DNA from: an uncultured Dialister sp.
GTDB lineage: Bacteria > Bacillota > Negativicutes > Veillonellales > Dialisteraceae
Direction: 5' to 3'
DNA: 64,000 bases
Assembly: GCA_934178345.1 (NCBI GenBank)
Contig: CAKPQG010000004.1
Span: 1-64,000 of the forward strand
Of this stretch, positions 15,638-23,536 are shown piece after piece. The position numbers and the translations under genes were made by a program. Numbering within the stretch: position 1 is the stretch's first letter; each line of letters starts with the position of its first letter. The notes beneath the pieces are model-generated. The model saw nothing but the letters and a program-made list of their open reading frames with translations. It did not search any database and was not told the origin of the DNA.

Positions 15638-16903
15638 ATGAGCAAAAGAATCATCGAAGTCGAGGAGCGGCTCCCGCTCCTCCCCACCATTCCCCTCTCG
15701 CTGCAGCACCTCTTCGCCATGTTTGGCTCCACGGTGCTGGTGCCCTTCCTCTTGAACGTAGACCCCGCGACCTGCCTTTTCATGAACGGCATCGGGACGC
15801 TCCTCTACCTCACCATCTGCAAATGGAAGCTTCCGGCCTACCTCGGCTCGTCCTTCGCCTTCATCTCGCCGGTGCTGGCGGTGACGGCGACAGCGGGCAT
15901 GACGTATGCGGACGCCCAGGGCGGCTTCATCGCCTTCGGTCTCTGCTTCATGATCATCGCGCTCCTCGTAAAGAAGATCGGCGTTTCCTGGATCGATGTC
16001 CTCTTCCCGCCGGCCGCCATGGGCGCGATCGTCGCGATCATCGGGCTCGAGCTGGCACCACTCGCCATGACGATGTCCGGCTTCATTGGTGAGCCGCAGG
16101 GCATGAGCGCGGCGACGTCCATCACGATTTCCATGTTCACCCTCATCGTCACCATCCTCGCGACTGTCCTCGGACGCGGATTCATCTCCATCATCCCGAT
16201 CCTCATCGGTGTCATCGCCGGCTACATTCTCTCCGTCTTCATGGGGGTCGTAGACTTCACGCATGTGGAAGAAATGCCATGGTTCGCCCTGCCGACCTTC
16301 TATGCGCCGCATTTCAATCTTTCTGCCATCATGATGATCCTTCCGGCGCTCTTCGTGGTCCTCGCGGAACATATCGGCCATCTCTTCGTCACGAGCGACA
16401 TCGTCGGCCGCGACCTCATCAAAGACCCGGGACTTCACCGCTCGCTCTTTGCCGACGGCCTGTCGAATATGATTTCCGGCTTCGTCGGCTCTACGCCGAA
16501 TACCACGTATGGTGAAAACATGGGCGTCATGGCGATGACCGGCGTCTACAGCACCTGGGTCATCGGCGGCGCCGCATGCTTCGCCATCCTCTTCTCCTTC
16601 ATCGGGAAAATCGCCGCGCTCATCCACGGTATCCCGACTCCGGTCATGGGCGGCGTCTGCATCCTCCTCTTCGGCTTCATCGCCGCTTCCGGTATCCGCA
16701 TGCTGATCGAAAAGCGCGTAGACTATACGAAGTCCAGAAATCTGATCCTGACCGCGGTCACGATGATCTCCGGTCTCTCCGGCGCGACCATCGTCCTCGG
16801 CCCGGTGCAGCTGAAGGGCATGGGTCTGGCGACTGTCGTAGCGATCATCACTTCGCTCGCCTTCCTCGCCTTCGATAAGATGCATATCTCGAATGAACAG
16901 TGA
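15638..16903 (+). CDS. uraA: Uracil permease (NCS2 family)
   Basis: A 421-residue inner-membrane nucleobase transporter with about 14 hydrophobic segments. It has the short N-terminus VEERLPLLPTIPLSLQHLFAMFGSTVLVP typical of UraA/PyrP, GSSFAFISPVLA near residue 70, VVLAEHIGHL (the nucleobase-binding glutamate) near 240, and GSTPNTTYGENMGVMAMTG near 285, the second substrate-binding glutamate region. Uptake would be proton-coupled. ATG 15638 follows AAAAGGAG with good spacing; an in-frame ATG at 15542 lies in repeat sequence and is rejected. The upstream promoter and terminator at 15353-15450 may be its regulatory leader. No pyrimidine biosynthesis genes are adjacent. Confidence 0.92.
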   Translation: MSKRIIEVEERLPLLPTIPLSLQHLFAMFGSTVLVPFLLNVDPATCLFMNGIGTLLYLTICKWKLPAYLGSSFAFISPVLAVTATAGMTYADAQGGFIAFGLCFMIIALLVKKIGVSWIDVLFPPAAMGAIVAIIGLELAPLAMTMSGFIGEPQGMSAATSITISMFTLIVTILATVLGRGFISIIPILIGVIAGYILSVFMGVVDFTHVEEMPWFALPTFYAPHFNLSAIMMILPALFVVLAEHIGHLFVTSDIVGRDLIKDPGLHRSLFADGLSNMISGFVGSTPNTTYGENMGVMAMTGVYSTWVIGGAACFAILFSFIGKIAALIHGIPTPVMGGVCILLFGFIAASGIRMLIEKRVDYTKSRNLILTAVTMISGLSGATIVLGPVQLKGMGLATVVAIITSLAFLAFDKMHISNEQ

Positions 16904-17565
16904 GAAATGAGAGTTCAGGGTTAGTCCCGGGGACGTGCTGTCCCTTTGATGGTGGATGAAAGCTTCGCATAAATTAGGAATTAGGAATTAGGAATGAAGG
17001 TGGCGGCTTCGCCGCAGAGTATAAATAGGGCGATGCCCGAAGGCGGTATTCAAGTCACTAGTCACCAGTCACTCCTAATCCCCCAATCCCTAATCCCTAG
17101 CTACTCATCCCTGCTTTCAAACTTAGCCCTGGGGACGTGCTGTCCCTTTGATTACATGCGAAAGAGCTTCAGCAGGCTCTATAGGTTCAGAGGGTTCAGC
17201 GGGGTGGTGCGGCGCATTTCGTCATCCTGAGCGGAGAAAAACGTCGTGTGTTAAAAAATGGCTTATCTGAAATAGGAGAACTGAGTCGAAGGATCTAAGC
17301 GCCGCGGAGTATAGATGGTGGCGATGCCCGAAAGTAGTATTCAAGTCACCAGTCACTTGAGGCTCCTAACCCCTGCTTTCACACATGCGTCGTTTATCGG
17401 ACTGCAAGAAAGAGTTCTCGCTTCGCTCGAAATGACGATACGAGAACGTCTGATGCCTCCTAGTCTCCTAGTCCCTAGTCTCTAGTCCACTAGTCACTAG
17501 TCACCAGCCACTAGCCACTAGCCCCCAGCCAAAGAACGTGCTATACTACAGTTGACATCGTGATT
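16904..17565. repeat. Composite repeat region
   Basis: No gene is seen. It holds the TTCAGGGTTAGTCCC module twice (16914 and 17128), AATTAGG heptads (16975-16996), the GGCGGCTTCGCCGCAGAGTATAAATAGGGCG module (17000), TAGTCAC/TAATCCC heptads, the TCGTCATCCTGAGCGGAG...GAACTGAGTCGAAGGATCT module (17218-17298), the CGCTTCGCTCGAAATGACGATACGA module (17420) and a final TAGTCTC/CAGCCAC tract to 17525. Confidence 0.8.
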
Positions 17566-17568
17566 GAC

Positions 17569-17607
17569 CGCAAAAGGCCGCCCTGCTTACGGGGCGGCCT
17601 TTTGCGT
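17569..17607. terminator. Hairpin upstream of hicA
   Basis: CGCAAAAGGCCGCCC and GGGGCGGCCTTTTGCG form a strong stem. An almost identical hairpin (AAAAGGCCGCCCTGCTTACGGGGCGGCCTTTT) lies after hicB at 18448-18480, so the toxin-antitoxin pair is bracketed by two copies. Confidence 0.75.
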
Positions 17608-17617
17608 GAGAAAGCGA

Positions 17618-17647
17618 TTGACACCACATATGACACCACTCTATAAT
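17618..17647 (+). promoter_or_regulatory. hicAB promoter with direct-repeat operator
   Basis: TTGACA (17618-17623), 18-base spacer, TATAAT (17642-17647). Two direct copies of TGACACCAC (17619-17627 and 17631-17639) span the -35 and spacer. They are a likely site for autorepression by the antitoxin. Confidence 0.75.
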
Positions 17648-17664
17648 ATAGGCGAGGTGATGCC

Positions 17665-17910
17665 ATGTCTCAATGGGATAAACTGATCAAACGCTTGTAC
17701 ACCATCCCCAGTGATATGCGTTTCGAAGAACTCAAGAAAATTCTTACCCACTATGGATACACGGATGATAGCCCGCGTGGAGGAAGCAGCCACCATACAT
17801 TTCGAAAACCCGGCTGCGCTCCGCTCACGATTCCTGCACATATACCCATCAAGAAAATCTATGTCCGTATGGTAAAAGATATCATCGAAAAGGAGATGCA
17901 TGCGAAATGA
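17665..17910 (+). CDS. hicA: HicA-family toxin (mRNA interferase)
   Basis: An 81-residue protein of the HicA/YcfA family, which cleaves mRNA and blocks translation. It has a small double-stranded RNA-binding-like fold: the FEELKKILTHYGY helix, then RGGSSHHTFRKPG at 39-51 with the catalytic histidine in the GGSSHHTF block, and IPAHIPIKKIYVRMVKDII near the end. It is a little longer than the minimal 60-residue toxin. GGCGAGGTGATGCC precedes ATG 17665. The stop codon overlaps the hicB start by four bases (ATGA), the usual arrangement. Confidence 0.85.
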   Translation: MSQWDKLIKRLYTIPSDMRFEELKKILTHYGYTDDSPRGGSSHHTFRKPGCAPLTIPAHIPIKKIYVRMVKDIIEKEMHAK

Positions 17911-18269
17911 AAGGCCTGTCCTATTTCATGAAACGTCCCTACAAGATCGAACTGGTAGAAGATGCCGAAGAGGGCGGCTATACCGCTGCTCTTCCTGAAC
18001 TCCCCGGCTGCCTGACCTGCGGTGAAACCATGGATGAAGCATTGGCAAATCTGAAAGATGCGAAAAAAGCATGGCTGTCTGCCGCTTTGGAAGATGGCTA
18101 TCCCATCCCTGAGCCTGCCACCGCAGAAAATTTTTCCGGCCAGTTCAAACTTCGTCTCCCGAAATCCCTGCATCGAGATTTAACAGAACGTGCGAAAGAG
18201 GAAGGCACAAGCCTGAATCAGTATTGCGTCTATCTCCTCTCGCAGCGTATCCGATCCCATTCTATGTAA
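17907..18269 (+). CDS. hicB: HicB-family antitoxin
   Basis: A 120-residue antitoxin. Residues 10-75 form the HicB degenerate RNase H fold (YKIELVEDAEEGGYTAALPELPGCLTCGETMDEALANL, then AKKAWLSAALEDGYPIPEP). Residues 85-118 form a ribbon-helix-helix DNA-binding part (FKLRLPKSLHRDLTERAKEEGTSLNQYCVYLLSQRI). It would neutralise HicA and repress the hicAB promoter. Translation is coupled to hicA by the ATGA overlap. Its TAA stop is immediately the first bases of a 166-bp palindromic element (TAAGGAAAC), so the element sits exactly at the end of the gene. Confidence 0.88.
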   Translation: MKGLSYFMKRPYKIELVEDAEEGGYTAALPELPGCLTCGETMDEALANLKDAKKAWLSAALEDGYPIPEPATAENFSGQFKLRLPKSLHRDLTERAKEEGTSLNQYCVYLLSQRIRSHSM

Positions 18270-18432
18270 GGAAACACGGATTAAATCGTTGTCAGATTTT
18301 ACTCTTAAATTTTTATACATGACGAGGAATAGCCCGACGCGAATAGCGAGCTATTTAAGGAGGGCTATACCGAAGTCATGTATAAAAATTCTTGTGGAAT
18401 CTGACTCTGCGATTGAATCAGCGTTTCCTTAA
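18267..18432. mobile_element. 166-bp palindromic element, copy 2
   Basis: TAAGGAAACACGGATTAAATCG ... CGATTGAATCAGCGTTTCCTTAA, with the same inner palindrome (ATTTTTATACATGACG ... AATAGCGAGCTATTTAAGG) as the other copies but in the opposite orientation to copy 1. It starts on the hicB stop codon. Confidence 0.85.
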
Positions 18433-18447
18433 TCAGTGCTTTCTAAA

Positions 18448-18480
18448 AAGGCCGCCCTGCTTACGGGGCGGCCTTTTGCG
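18448..18480. terminator. Hairpin terminator between hicB and the TM2 gene
   Basis: AAAAGGCCGCCC and GGGGCGGCCTTTT form a strong stem that can serve both converging transcripts. It duplicates the hairpin at 17569. Confidence 0.8.
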
Positions 18481-18487
18481 ATGCGAT

Positions 18488-18835
18488 TTACTTTTCAAAA
18501 TGCACGGGCGGTACGGGGCTCGGGTAGAGCTGCTGGGCTTCCGCGATGCAGGTCTTCAGGATTTCCTGATTCTTCCGCTTCACCATGCCGGAGATGCGGA
18601 AGAGATCGATAATCCACCAGATGACGCCGACGAAGCAGCCGCAGAGGATCCAGAGAAGGATATTCTTCACCGGATGTCCGAGGTAAAAATAGTACACGCC
18701 GAAGACCACCCAGAGGATGTAAGCGGTCGATACTTTCTTCTCGCGGTTCGCATACAGGGTCAGGGCATAGTCTTTCTGCTTCTCCGTGAGCAGATTCAAG
18801 AGGGCGATGGATTCCGGATCGAGATGGGTGTCCAT
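18488..18835 (-). CDS. TM2 domain membrane protein
   Basis: A 115-residue protein. The middle (KKVSTAYILWVVFGVYYFYLGHPVKNILLWILCGCFVGVIWWIIDLFRI, about 34-82) is a TM2 domain: two membrane helices with the conserved G-x-x-x-F-Y-L-G turn and the terminal W-x-x-D-L-F. The flanks are helical and charged. Function is unknown for most bacterial TM2 proteins. The start follows AAAGGAGAACCATC. It lies 28 bases after the 61-residue gene on the same strand, so the two probably form a short operon. Confidence 0.85.
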   Translation of the reverse strand: MDTHLDPESIALLNLLTEKQKDYALTLYANREKKVSTAYILWVVFGVYYFYLGHPVKNILLWILCGCFVGVIWWIIDLFRISGMVKRKNQEILKTCIAEAQQLYPSPVPPVHFEK

Positions 18836-18863
18836 GATGGTTCTCCTTTGTAATGAATTTTTC

Positions 18864-19049
18864 TTAAAACAGCCGTTCCTTCAGCTTGATGGCCTTCCAC
18901 TTGGCAAGTGCCTGCTTTGCGTCTTCACTCGCCTCGCCGGTGAGGCGTACATCGCCGGCGAGGCGCTCCTTCATCGTGACGGCGGGGTCGATGTAGGGCT
19001 CGAAGGTCTTATACAGATTGTTCTTTGTGATTTGTTCTGATAGATTCAT
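18864..19049 (-). CDS. Small hypothetical protein, 61 residues
   Basis: Begins MNLSEQITKNNLYKTFEPYIDPAVT and ends KWKAIKLKERLF. It has no membrane segment, signal peptide or cysteine and appears mostly helical and charged. The start is supported by AAAAGGAGCCTATC. It is the first gene of a likely two-gene operon with the TM2 protein. I do not recognise a family. Confidence 0.6.
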   Translation of the reverse strand: MNLSEQITKNNLYKTFEPYIDPAVTMKERLAGDVRLTGEASEDAKQALAKWKAIKLKERLF

Positions 19050-19092
19050 GATAGGCTCCTTTTGTGAGGGACTGGTGACCAGGGATTAGGGA

Positions 19093-19593
19093 TTAGGGAT
19101 TAGGCGTGACTCCCACATGCTGAAGCGGGTCTTCGCCGAAACGATTCGAGCCGATTGTGCCTTTTCGGAAAAGGAGGCAGATGAGGACAAAGAGAATGTA
19201 AAGGCCGAAGATCCAGCCGGCACCAATCACGAAGGTGATAATGCCTCCCATGATTACACGAATGAACGGGATCGGCAGGAGAGACAGCAACAGACAGACA
19301 AGTCCGATGACGAATATCCCAATCCCGACGCCGAGGCTGAGTTTAATGAAACTCTCCGCACCATTATCTATATCATGCAGGCGGCGGGCAATGAGAGAAA
19401 AGGATGCCACTTGGTACACAAGTCCCAAGACGGCGGAAAAGATATTGAAAACGATTCCTCCACTCGGCAAAGCACGAACTAACATTTCGATGACCAAAGG
19501 CAAAAAAAGATTGAAAATCAGGGACAATACCAAGCTGCGCAGGATGTACGGCTTCCGGTTCAGCCGTCCCCGATAGGAAAAATATTTTTTCAT
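19093..19593 (-). CDS. DUF805 membrane protein
   Basis: A 166-residue integral membrane protein. It opens with the DUF805 signature YFSYRGRLNRKPYILR (4-19), has about four membrane helices, and keeps ARRLHDIDNGAES in the middle and the polar end IGSNRFGEDPL. Function is unknown. Two oddities are seen. First, a perfect AAAGGAGAAACTAAGC ribosome site lies 45 bases upstream in frame, with no ATG, GTG or TTG behind it; the frame is open there (KQNWKERYEAKLTKPW), so an original start may have been lost. Second, the last residues TPNP and the stop are encoded by the TAATCCC heptad repeat. Confidence 0.75.
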   Translation of the reverse strand: MKKYFSYRGRLNRKPYILRSLVLSLIFNLFLPLVIEMLVRALPSGGIVFNIFSAVLGLVYQVASFSLIARRLHDIDNGAESFIKLSLGVGIGIFVIGLVCLLLSLLPIPFIRVIMGGIITFVIGAGWIFGLYILFVLICLLFRKGTIGSNRFGEDPLQHVGVTPNP

Positions 19594-19672
19594 CCAGGGC
19601 TTGGTGAGTTTGGCTTCGTAGCGTTCTTTCCAGTTTTGCTTAGTTTCTCCTTTGGGCGATGACGCTGACCAT

Positions 19673-20324
19673 TTATCGATTGACCTTCACTTGAAATTCT
19701 TCTGCGTCCAGACGGAAGAGCGCCGCCCTTTCAGCCATGGCATCGCTGATGTCCCAGTCATGCGGCGAGTAGTGTTTCATAAAAAGAGTGAGAGCCTTCT
19801 TCGCCTCTTCCCTTTCCTGGATCATGGATACACGCCCGCTTCCGATGACGGACTTGTAGTGTGTGGTGAAGCGGCCCGCGTCTTTTTCATCGGGGATCAC
19901 CACCTGATCGCCGTCGATGCAGAAGCCGACATCCGGCTTTTCTTGCAGGATGTCGTACTTCAGTCCTGCTTTGGCACCGTGGAAATAGAGAGCTGGGGAA
20001 ACACTGATTCAATCGTTGTCAGATTTCATTCTTGGATTTTTATACAGAGCGAGGAATCATCTGACGCGAATAGCGAGCTATTTAAGGAAGTTGATGACGA
20101 AGCTATGTATAAAAATCCATATGAAATCTGATTCTGCGATTGAATCAGCGTTTCCCTAAATGCCCGTCCTTATAGGTGAAGGCATAATTCACCGGCACCA
20201 CGTAGATCCGATCGCTGTCAGAAAGTCCGAGGTGCAGGACTTCCTGATTCATCAGGATGAAACGGATGGCATCTTCGTCCGTCACCTTTCGGTCTTTTCT
20301 TCGCATGGGTGTGTTCTTGGGCAT
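19673..20324 (-). pseudogene. Nim-family (5-nitroimidazole reductase-like) flavoprotein gene, split by an inserted element
   Basis: The 5' part (20324 to about 20157) starts after AGGAGGCAAAACC. It encodes MRRKDRKVTDEDAI and EVLHLGLSDSDRIYVVPVNYAFTYKDGHL, the hallmark of NimA-like PNPOx-fold proteins. The 3' part (about 19994 to 19673) continues as ALYFHGAKAGLKYDILQEKP ... VGFCIDGDQVV ... SVIGSGRVSMI and ends at TAA 19673-19675. The two halves join in frame (GHL-ALYFHGAKAG) once the 162-bp palindromic element at 19995-20156 is removed. Reading into the element meets a TGA stop within four codons. So the gene is inactivated by insertion; the downstream part has its own ATG at 19903 but lacks a start signal. 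Confidence 0.88.
19995..20156. mobile_element. Palindromic element, copy 3, inserted in the nim gene
   Basis: GGGGAAACACTGATTCAATCG ... CGATTGAATCAGCGTTTCCC with the shared inner palindrome. The flanking coding sequence reconstructs without it, leaving at most a 2-bp duplication (CT). This is the clearest evidence that the family moves. Confidence 0.9.
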
Positions 20325-20439
20325 GGTTTTGCCTCCTTCTCTGCACTTACCCTTATTATACGTTTTTTTCTACATTTTTGTGAAGTCCGCTCTTGCCATT
20401 CCCCATCGCCCCGCGTACAATGGGGGACGAAATCATTAA

Positions 20440-20856
20440 CAGGTTCTGAAGCTTCAAGTTTGAAAGCAGGAATGATTAGTAGCCAGGGATTAGTGGCTAG
20501 GGATTAGGAGCCCCAAGTGACTGGTAGCTAGCGACTTACCGCCTTCGGGCATCGCCACTATTTATACTCCGCGGCGCATTTCGTCATCCTGAGCGGAGTG
20601 AAATGTCGGATGTTCGATCATGTAAAGGCGGAACAGTGAGAACTGAGTCGAAGGATCTGGCGCCGCACCACCATTCCTCATTCCTCATTCCTCATTCCTA
20701 ATTCCTAATTCCTCATTCCTAATTCCTCATTCGCGCAAAGCTTTCATTCATAATCAGTGGACGGAGCCGCCCAAGGGGCTAACTCTACGGCGCTTTATGA
20801 TGATGCGCCGCCCCCTGCGAAACCTTCAGAACCTGCTGAACCTTTTTATGAAAGAA
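20440..20856. repeat. Composite repeat region, inverted orientation
   Basis: Reading left to right it shows the reverse complement of the usual order: AAGTTTGAAAGCAGG, GGATTAG/GTGACTG heptads, CGGGCATCGCC-ACTATTTATACTCCGCGGCGC, the TCGTCATCCTGAGCGGAG ... GAACTGAGTCGAAGGATCT module, CCTCATT/CCTAATT heptads (20673-20728), GCGCAAAGCTTTCATTCATAATCAGTGG, and GAACCTGCTGAACC repeats close to the next start codon. No gene is seen. Confidence 0.8.
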
Positions 20857-20865
20857 GATCTTACC

Positions 20866-21174
20866 ATGTACAAAATCCAAGTCTATATCCCCTTAGAATC
20901 CGTCGATACCATTCGCGAAGTCATCACGAAAGCCGGAGGCGGGCGGATCGGCAATTATGCAGGCTGCATGTCCTGGTGGCAGGTGCACTCCTCCTGGACC
21001 AGCCTCCCCGGCGCGCACCCTTACGACGGCGCCGTCGGCGAAACGACAGAGACGGATGAATACATCCTCCAGTGCCGCGTCGATGATGCCCACCTCTCTG
21101 CTGTCCTCGCCGCGATCCGTGAAGCCCATCCCTACGAAGAACCTGTCATCGATGTGGTGAAACTTTGGAAATAG
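20866..21174 (+). CDS. NIF3/YqfO-like small domain protein
   Basis: A 102-residue protein, MYKIQVYIPLESVDTIREVITKAGGGRIGNYAGCMSWW and so on. It has the G-x-G-R-I-G-N-Y turn, HPYDG, and the C-terminal REAHPYEEPVIDVVKL block. These match the small PII-like domain inserted in NIF3/YqfO proteins, which also occurs as a stand-alone protein of this length. Function is unknown. The start ATG 20866 lies just after a GAACCTGCTGAACC repeat, with only a weak AAAGAAGA site. An open frame extending 69 bases upstream is composed of repeat and is rejected. The stop TAG is followed at once by a GTGACTG heptad tract. Confidence 0.75.
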   Translation: MYKIQVYIPLESVDTIREVITKAGGGRIGNYAGCMSWWQVHSSWTSLPGAHPYDGAVGETTETDEYILQCRVDDAHLSAVLAAIREAHPYEEPVIDVVKLWK

Positions 21175-21415
21175 GGACTGGTGACTAGTGACTAGTGACT
21201 GGTGACTAGTCACTAGGGACTAGGGATTAGGGATTAGGAGACCGGAAGACCGGGAGACTGGGAGACCGGGAGACCGGGAGACATCTGAAGTCTCAAGCGG
21301 CATCGCCCCGTTTCGTCATCCTGAGCGGCGAGAAACGTCGTATGTGAGATAACGAATGCCAGAACAGCTGCGACCTGAGCCGAAGGATCTCGGCGAAGCC
21401 GCCACTACCATTTCC
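21175..21415. repeat. Composite repeat region
   Basis: GTGACTA/GTGACTG heptads, GGGATTA heptads, then an 8-mer array GGGAGACC/GGGAGACT (21240-21282), and a TCGTCATCCTGAGCGG ... GAAGGATCT module. No gene is seen. Confidence 0.8.
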
Positions 21416-21441
21416 ATTTTTCATTGTAAGAAGGATTTCCC

Positions 21442-22788
21442 ATGCGTATTACCATCATCGGAGCCAGCCACCTCGGGCTGACCATCGCGAAGCTGCTCGC
21501 GAATGAATCTTATGATGTGATTCTGGTCGATGCGAACGAAGCCATTCTCGAATCCATCCGAGATGAGCTCGACATCCTGACCATCCATGCCGACGGCACA
21601 AGCCCGTCTCTCATGCGAGACCCCGACATCCGGAAGAGTGATTTCCTGGTCGCCGCGACAGCCTCTGACGAAAGCAATATCATCGCCTCCATCCTTGCGA
21701 AGCAGAACGGCATCCCTCACACCATCGCGCGCATCCGCGAGATGAAGTATTTATCTGAGCCTGCATCCTACCTGCATGAAAATTTCGACATCGACCTCAT
21801 CCTCTCGCCGGAGCTCATCACGGCGCGTGAAATTTTCCAGCTTCTCCGGACACCGCATGCGCTGAACATTGAGGACTTCGCCGGCGGCCGGGTGCGCCTG
21901 CTCGAGACGAAACTCTCCAGCGCCTCGCCGCTGGTCCATATCCCGCTGAAGTCCCTCTCCCTCCCGCCTTCGCTCCTGATCGCCATGGTGCAGCGGGACC
22001 ACGACATCCTGATCCCGCACGGCGACGACTGCCTGCTCCCGATGGACAATGTATATTTCCTCGGAACGCCGGCATCGATTTCAGAAATGGAATCCCGTGC
22101 AAACCTTCGCGTGCAGCGAAAGGCGAAGAAAGCCGTCATCATCGGCGCGGGCCGCATCGGGCAAGCGCTCGCTCCCATGCTGGAGGCGCAGGGGATCTCC
22201 ATCAAAGTCATCGACAAGGACAGGACGCGCTGTGAAATCATGGCGCAAAAGCTCAAGAAAGGCCTCGTCCTCGCCGGTGACGGCACAGACATGGATCTCC
22301 TCACTGCCGAGGGCATCGGCGAAGCAGACACCGTCATCTGTCTCACCAAGGACGAAAGGCTGAATATGATGATGGCGCTCCTCGCCAAGCACCTCGGCGC
22401 GCGGCAGACCATCGTGCGCGTCGTCAGGAGCGAGTATGCCCTCCTCATGCAGCAGGTCGGTATCGACATCGCGCTCTCCACCCACTTCCTCGCTGCCGGC
22501 GAAGTCCTGAGCTACATCCGAAAGGGCAGCGTCGTCTCGATTTCCTACCTCGAAGGCGCCCGCGTCCAAGCCGCCGAGGTCATCCTGCAGGCAGGCGCGC
22601 CCGCCTGCGGCCGCTCGCTCATGGAAGCGCGCCTCCCCAAGGAATGCCTCGTCGGCGCACTCGTCCGCGGCGAAGAGATCCTCATCCCTGATGGACGCAC
22701 CGTCCTCTCCGCCGGTGACCGCGCGATCCTCATCATCCAGGCCGATCACACCGATCAAGTGCTGCGGTACTTTAGAAACGGTGACTAG
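21442..22788 (+). CDS. trkA: Trk potassium uptake protein TrkA
   Basis: A 448-residue cytosolic regulatory subunit of the Trk potassium channel. There are two RCK (TrkA-N plus TrkA-C) repeats. The first Rossmann motif is ITIIGASHLGLTIAKLL (3-19) with the acidic end VILVDAN. The second is AVIIGAGRIGQALAPML (about 232-248) with IKVIDKD. The length is normal. It binds NAD(H) and gates TrkH. The start follows AAGGATTTCCC. The last codons GGT GAC TAG lie in the GTGACTA heptad repeat, so the C-terminal GD and the stop are repeat-derived. The partner trkH starts 749 bases downstream beyond a repeat region. Confidence 0.93.
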   Translation: MRITIIGASHLGLTIAKLLANESYDVILVDANEAILESIRDELDILTIHADGTSPSLMRDPDIRKSDFLVAATASDESNIIASILAKQNGIPHTIARIREMKYLSEPASYLHENFDIDLILSPELITAREIFQLLRTPHALNIEDFAGGRVRLLETKLSSASPLVHIPLKSLSLPPSLLIAMVQRDHDILIPHGDDCLLPMDNVYFLGTPASISEMESRANLRVQRKAKKAVIIGAGRIGQALAPMLEAQGISIKVIDKDRTRCEIMAQKLKKGLVLAGDGTDMDLLTAEGIGEADTVICLTKDERLNMMMALLAKHLGARQTIVRVVRSEYALLMQQVGIDIALSTHFLAAGEVLSYIRKGSVVSISYLEGARVQAAEVILQAGAPACGRSLMEARLPKECLVGALVRGEEILIPDGRTVLSAGDRAILIIQADHTDQVLRYFRNGD

Positions 22789-23530
22789 GGGCTGGTGACT
22801 AGTGACTGGGGACTGGTGACTAGTGACTGGGGACTGGGGACTAGTGACTGGGGACTGGGGACTGGTGACTGGGGACTAAAAGCCACTTTCGGGCATCGCC
22901 CAATAAAAAAGGCGGCAAAGCCGCCTCCATATCAGCATTACCCGCATGGGGAAGGGGGGACCGCGTCAGCAGTGGATAGGGCGCTTTCGTATGCACCACA
23001 AACTGCGCCTCTCTTTCTCCTATACTTCCCTCTCTCTTTCATACCATGTCTGCCCATCCGCTCCCCCGTATCGTCATCCCGAGCGCAGCCGAGGGATCTT
23101 TATTGCACTGCCGCCATAGGCACGCATACGCTCTCGTTCAAACGACACCTTGGTGCTTCCTTTTTCGCCTTTCTCTCACCCACGATTTACCGATCTGCAA
23201 GAAGTATCCCTCTACTTCGGCCTCATGACACGCAAGAAAAACGAATCGTCTCACATCCTCTTTCTTACCGCTGCGTAGAGTTGTGCCTCTCCGAGGCACT
23301 CTATCCTGCGCCTTTGGCGCGGCCCTTCTCCAAGGGCCTACTCGTATCATAGGAGTGACTGGTGACTTGAATGCCACTTTCGGCCATCGCCATTATTTCT
23401 ACTCCGCGGCGCTTCTGTTTTTTATGCGCCGCACCATCATTTCGCATTTCTCATTTCTAATTTCTCATTCAAGAGAGGCTTTCATCCCCAATCAAAGGAC
23501 GGCGCGCCCCATAGTCTAACCCTGAACCCT
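22789..23530. repeat. Composite repeat region between trkA and trkH
   Basis: GTGACTG/GGGACTG heptads run to 22876. Next come a GGCGGCAAAGCCGCC hairpin with an A6 run (22905-22925), a block with GTATCGTCATCCCGAGCG and TTGGTGCTTCCTTTTTCGCC (23067-23200), and a CACTCTATCCTGCGCCTTTGGCGCGGCCC module (23300-23345). The middle block is repeated at 33108-33395. Then follow the GGGCATCGCC-TATTTCTACTCCGCGGCGC module, TCATTTC heptads and CTAACCCTGAACCCTGAA ending at the trkH start. No gene is seen. Confidence 0.8.
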
Positions 23531-23536
23531 GAAATC

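Noticed and set aside
15611..16885. 424-codon minus-strand frame opposite uraA
   Set aside because: Composition is dominated by D, E, R and H, typical of an antisense of a membrane protein gene. There is no start signal.
19673..19903. Independent 76-residue gene
   Set aside because: It is the 3' part of the split nim-family gene; its ATG is an internal codon (VVIPDEK context) without a ribosome site.
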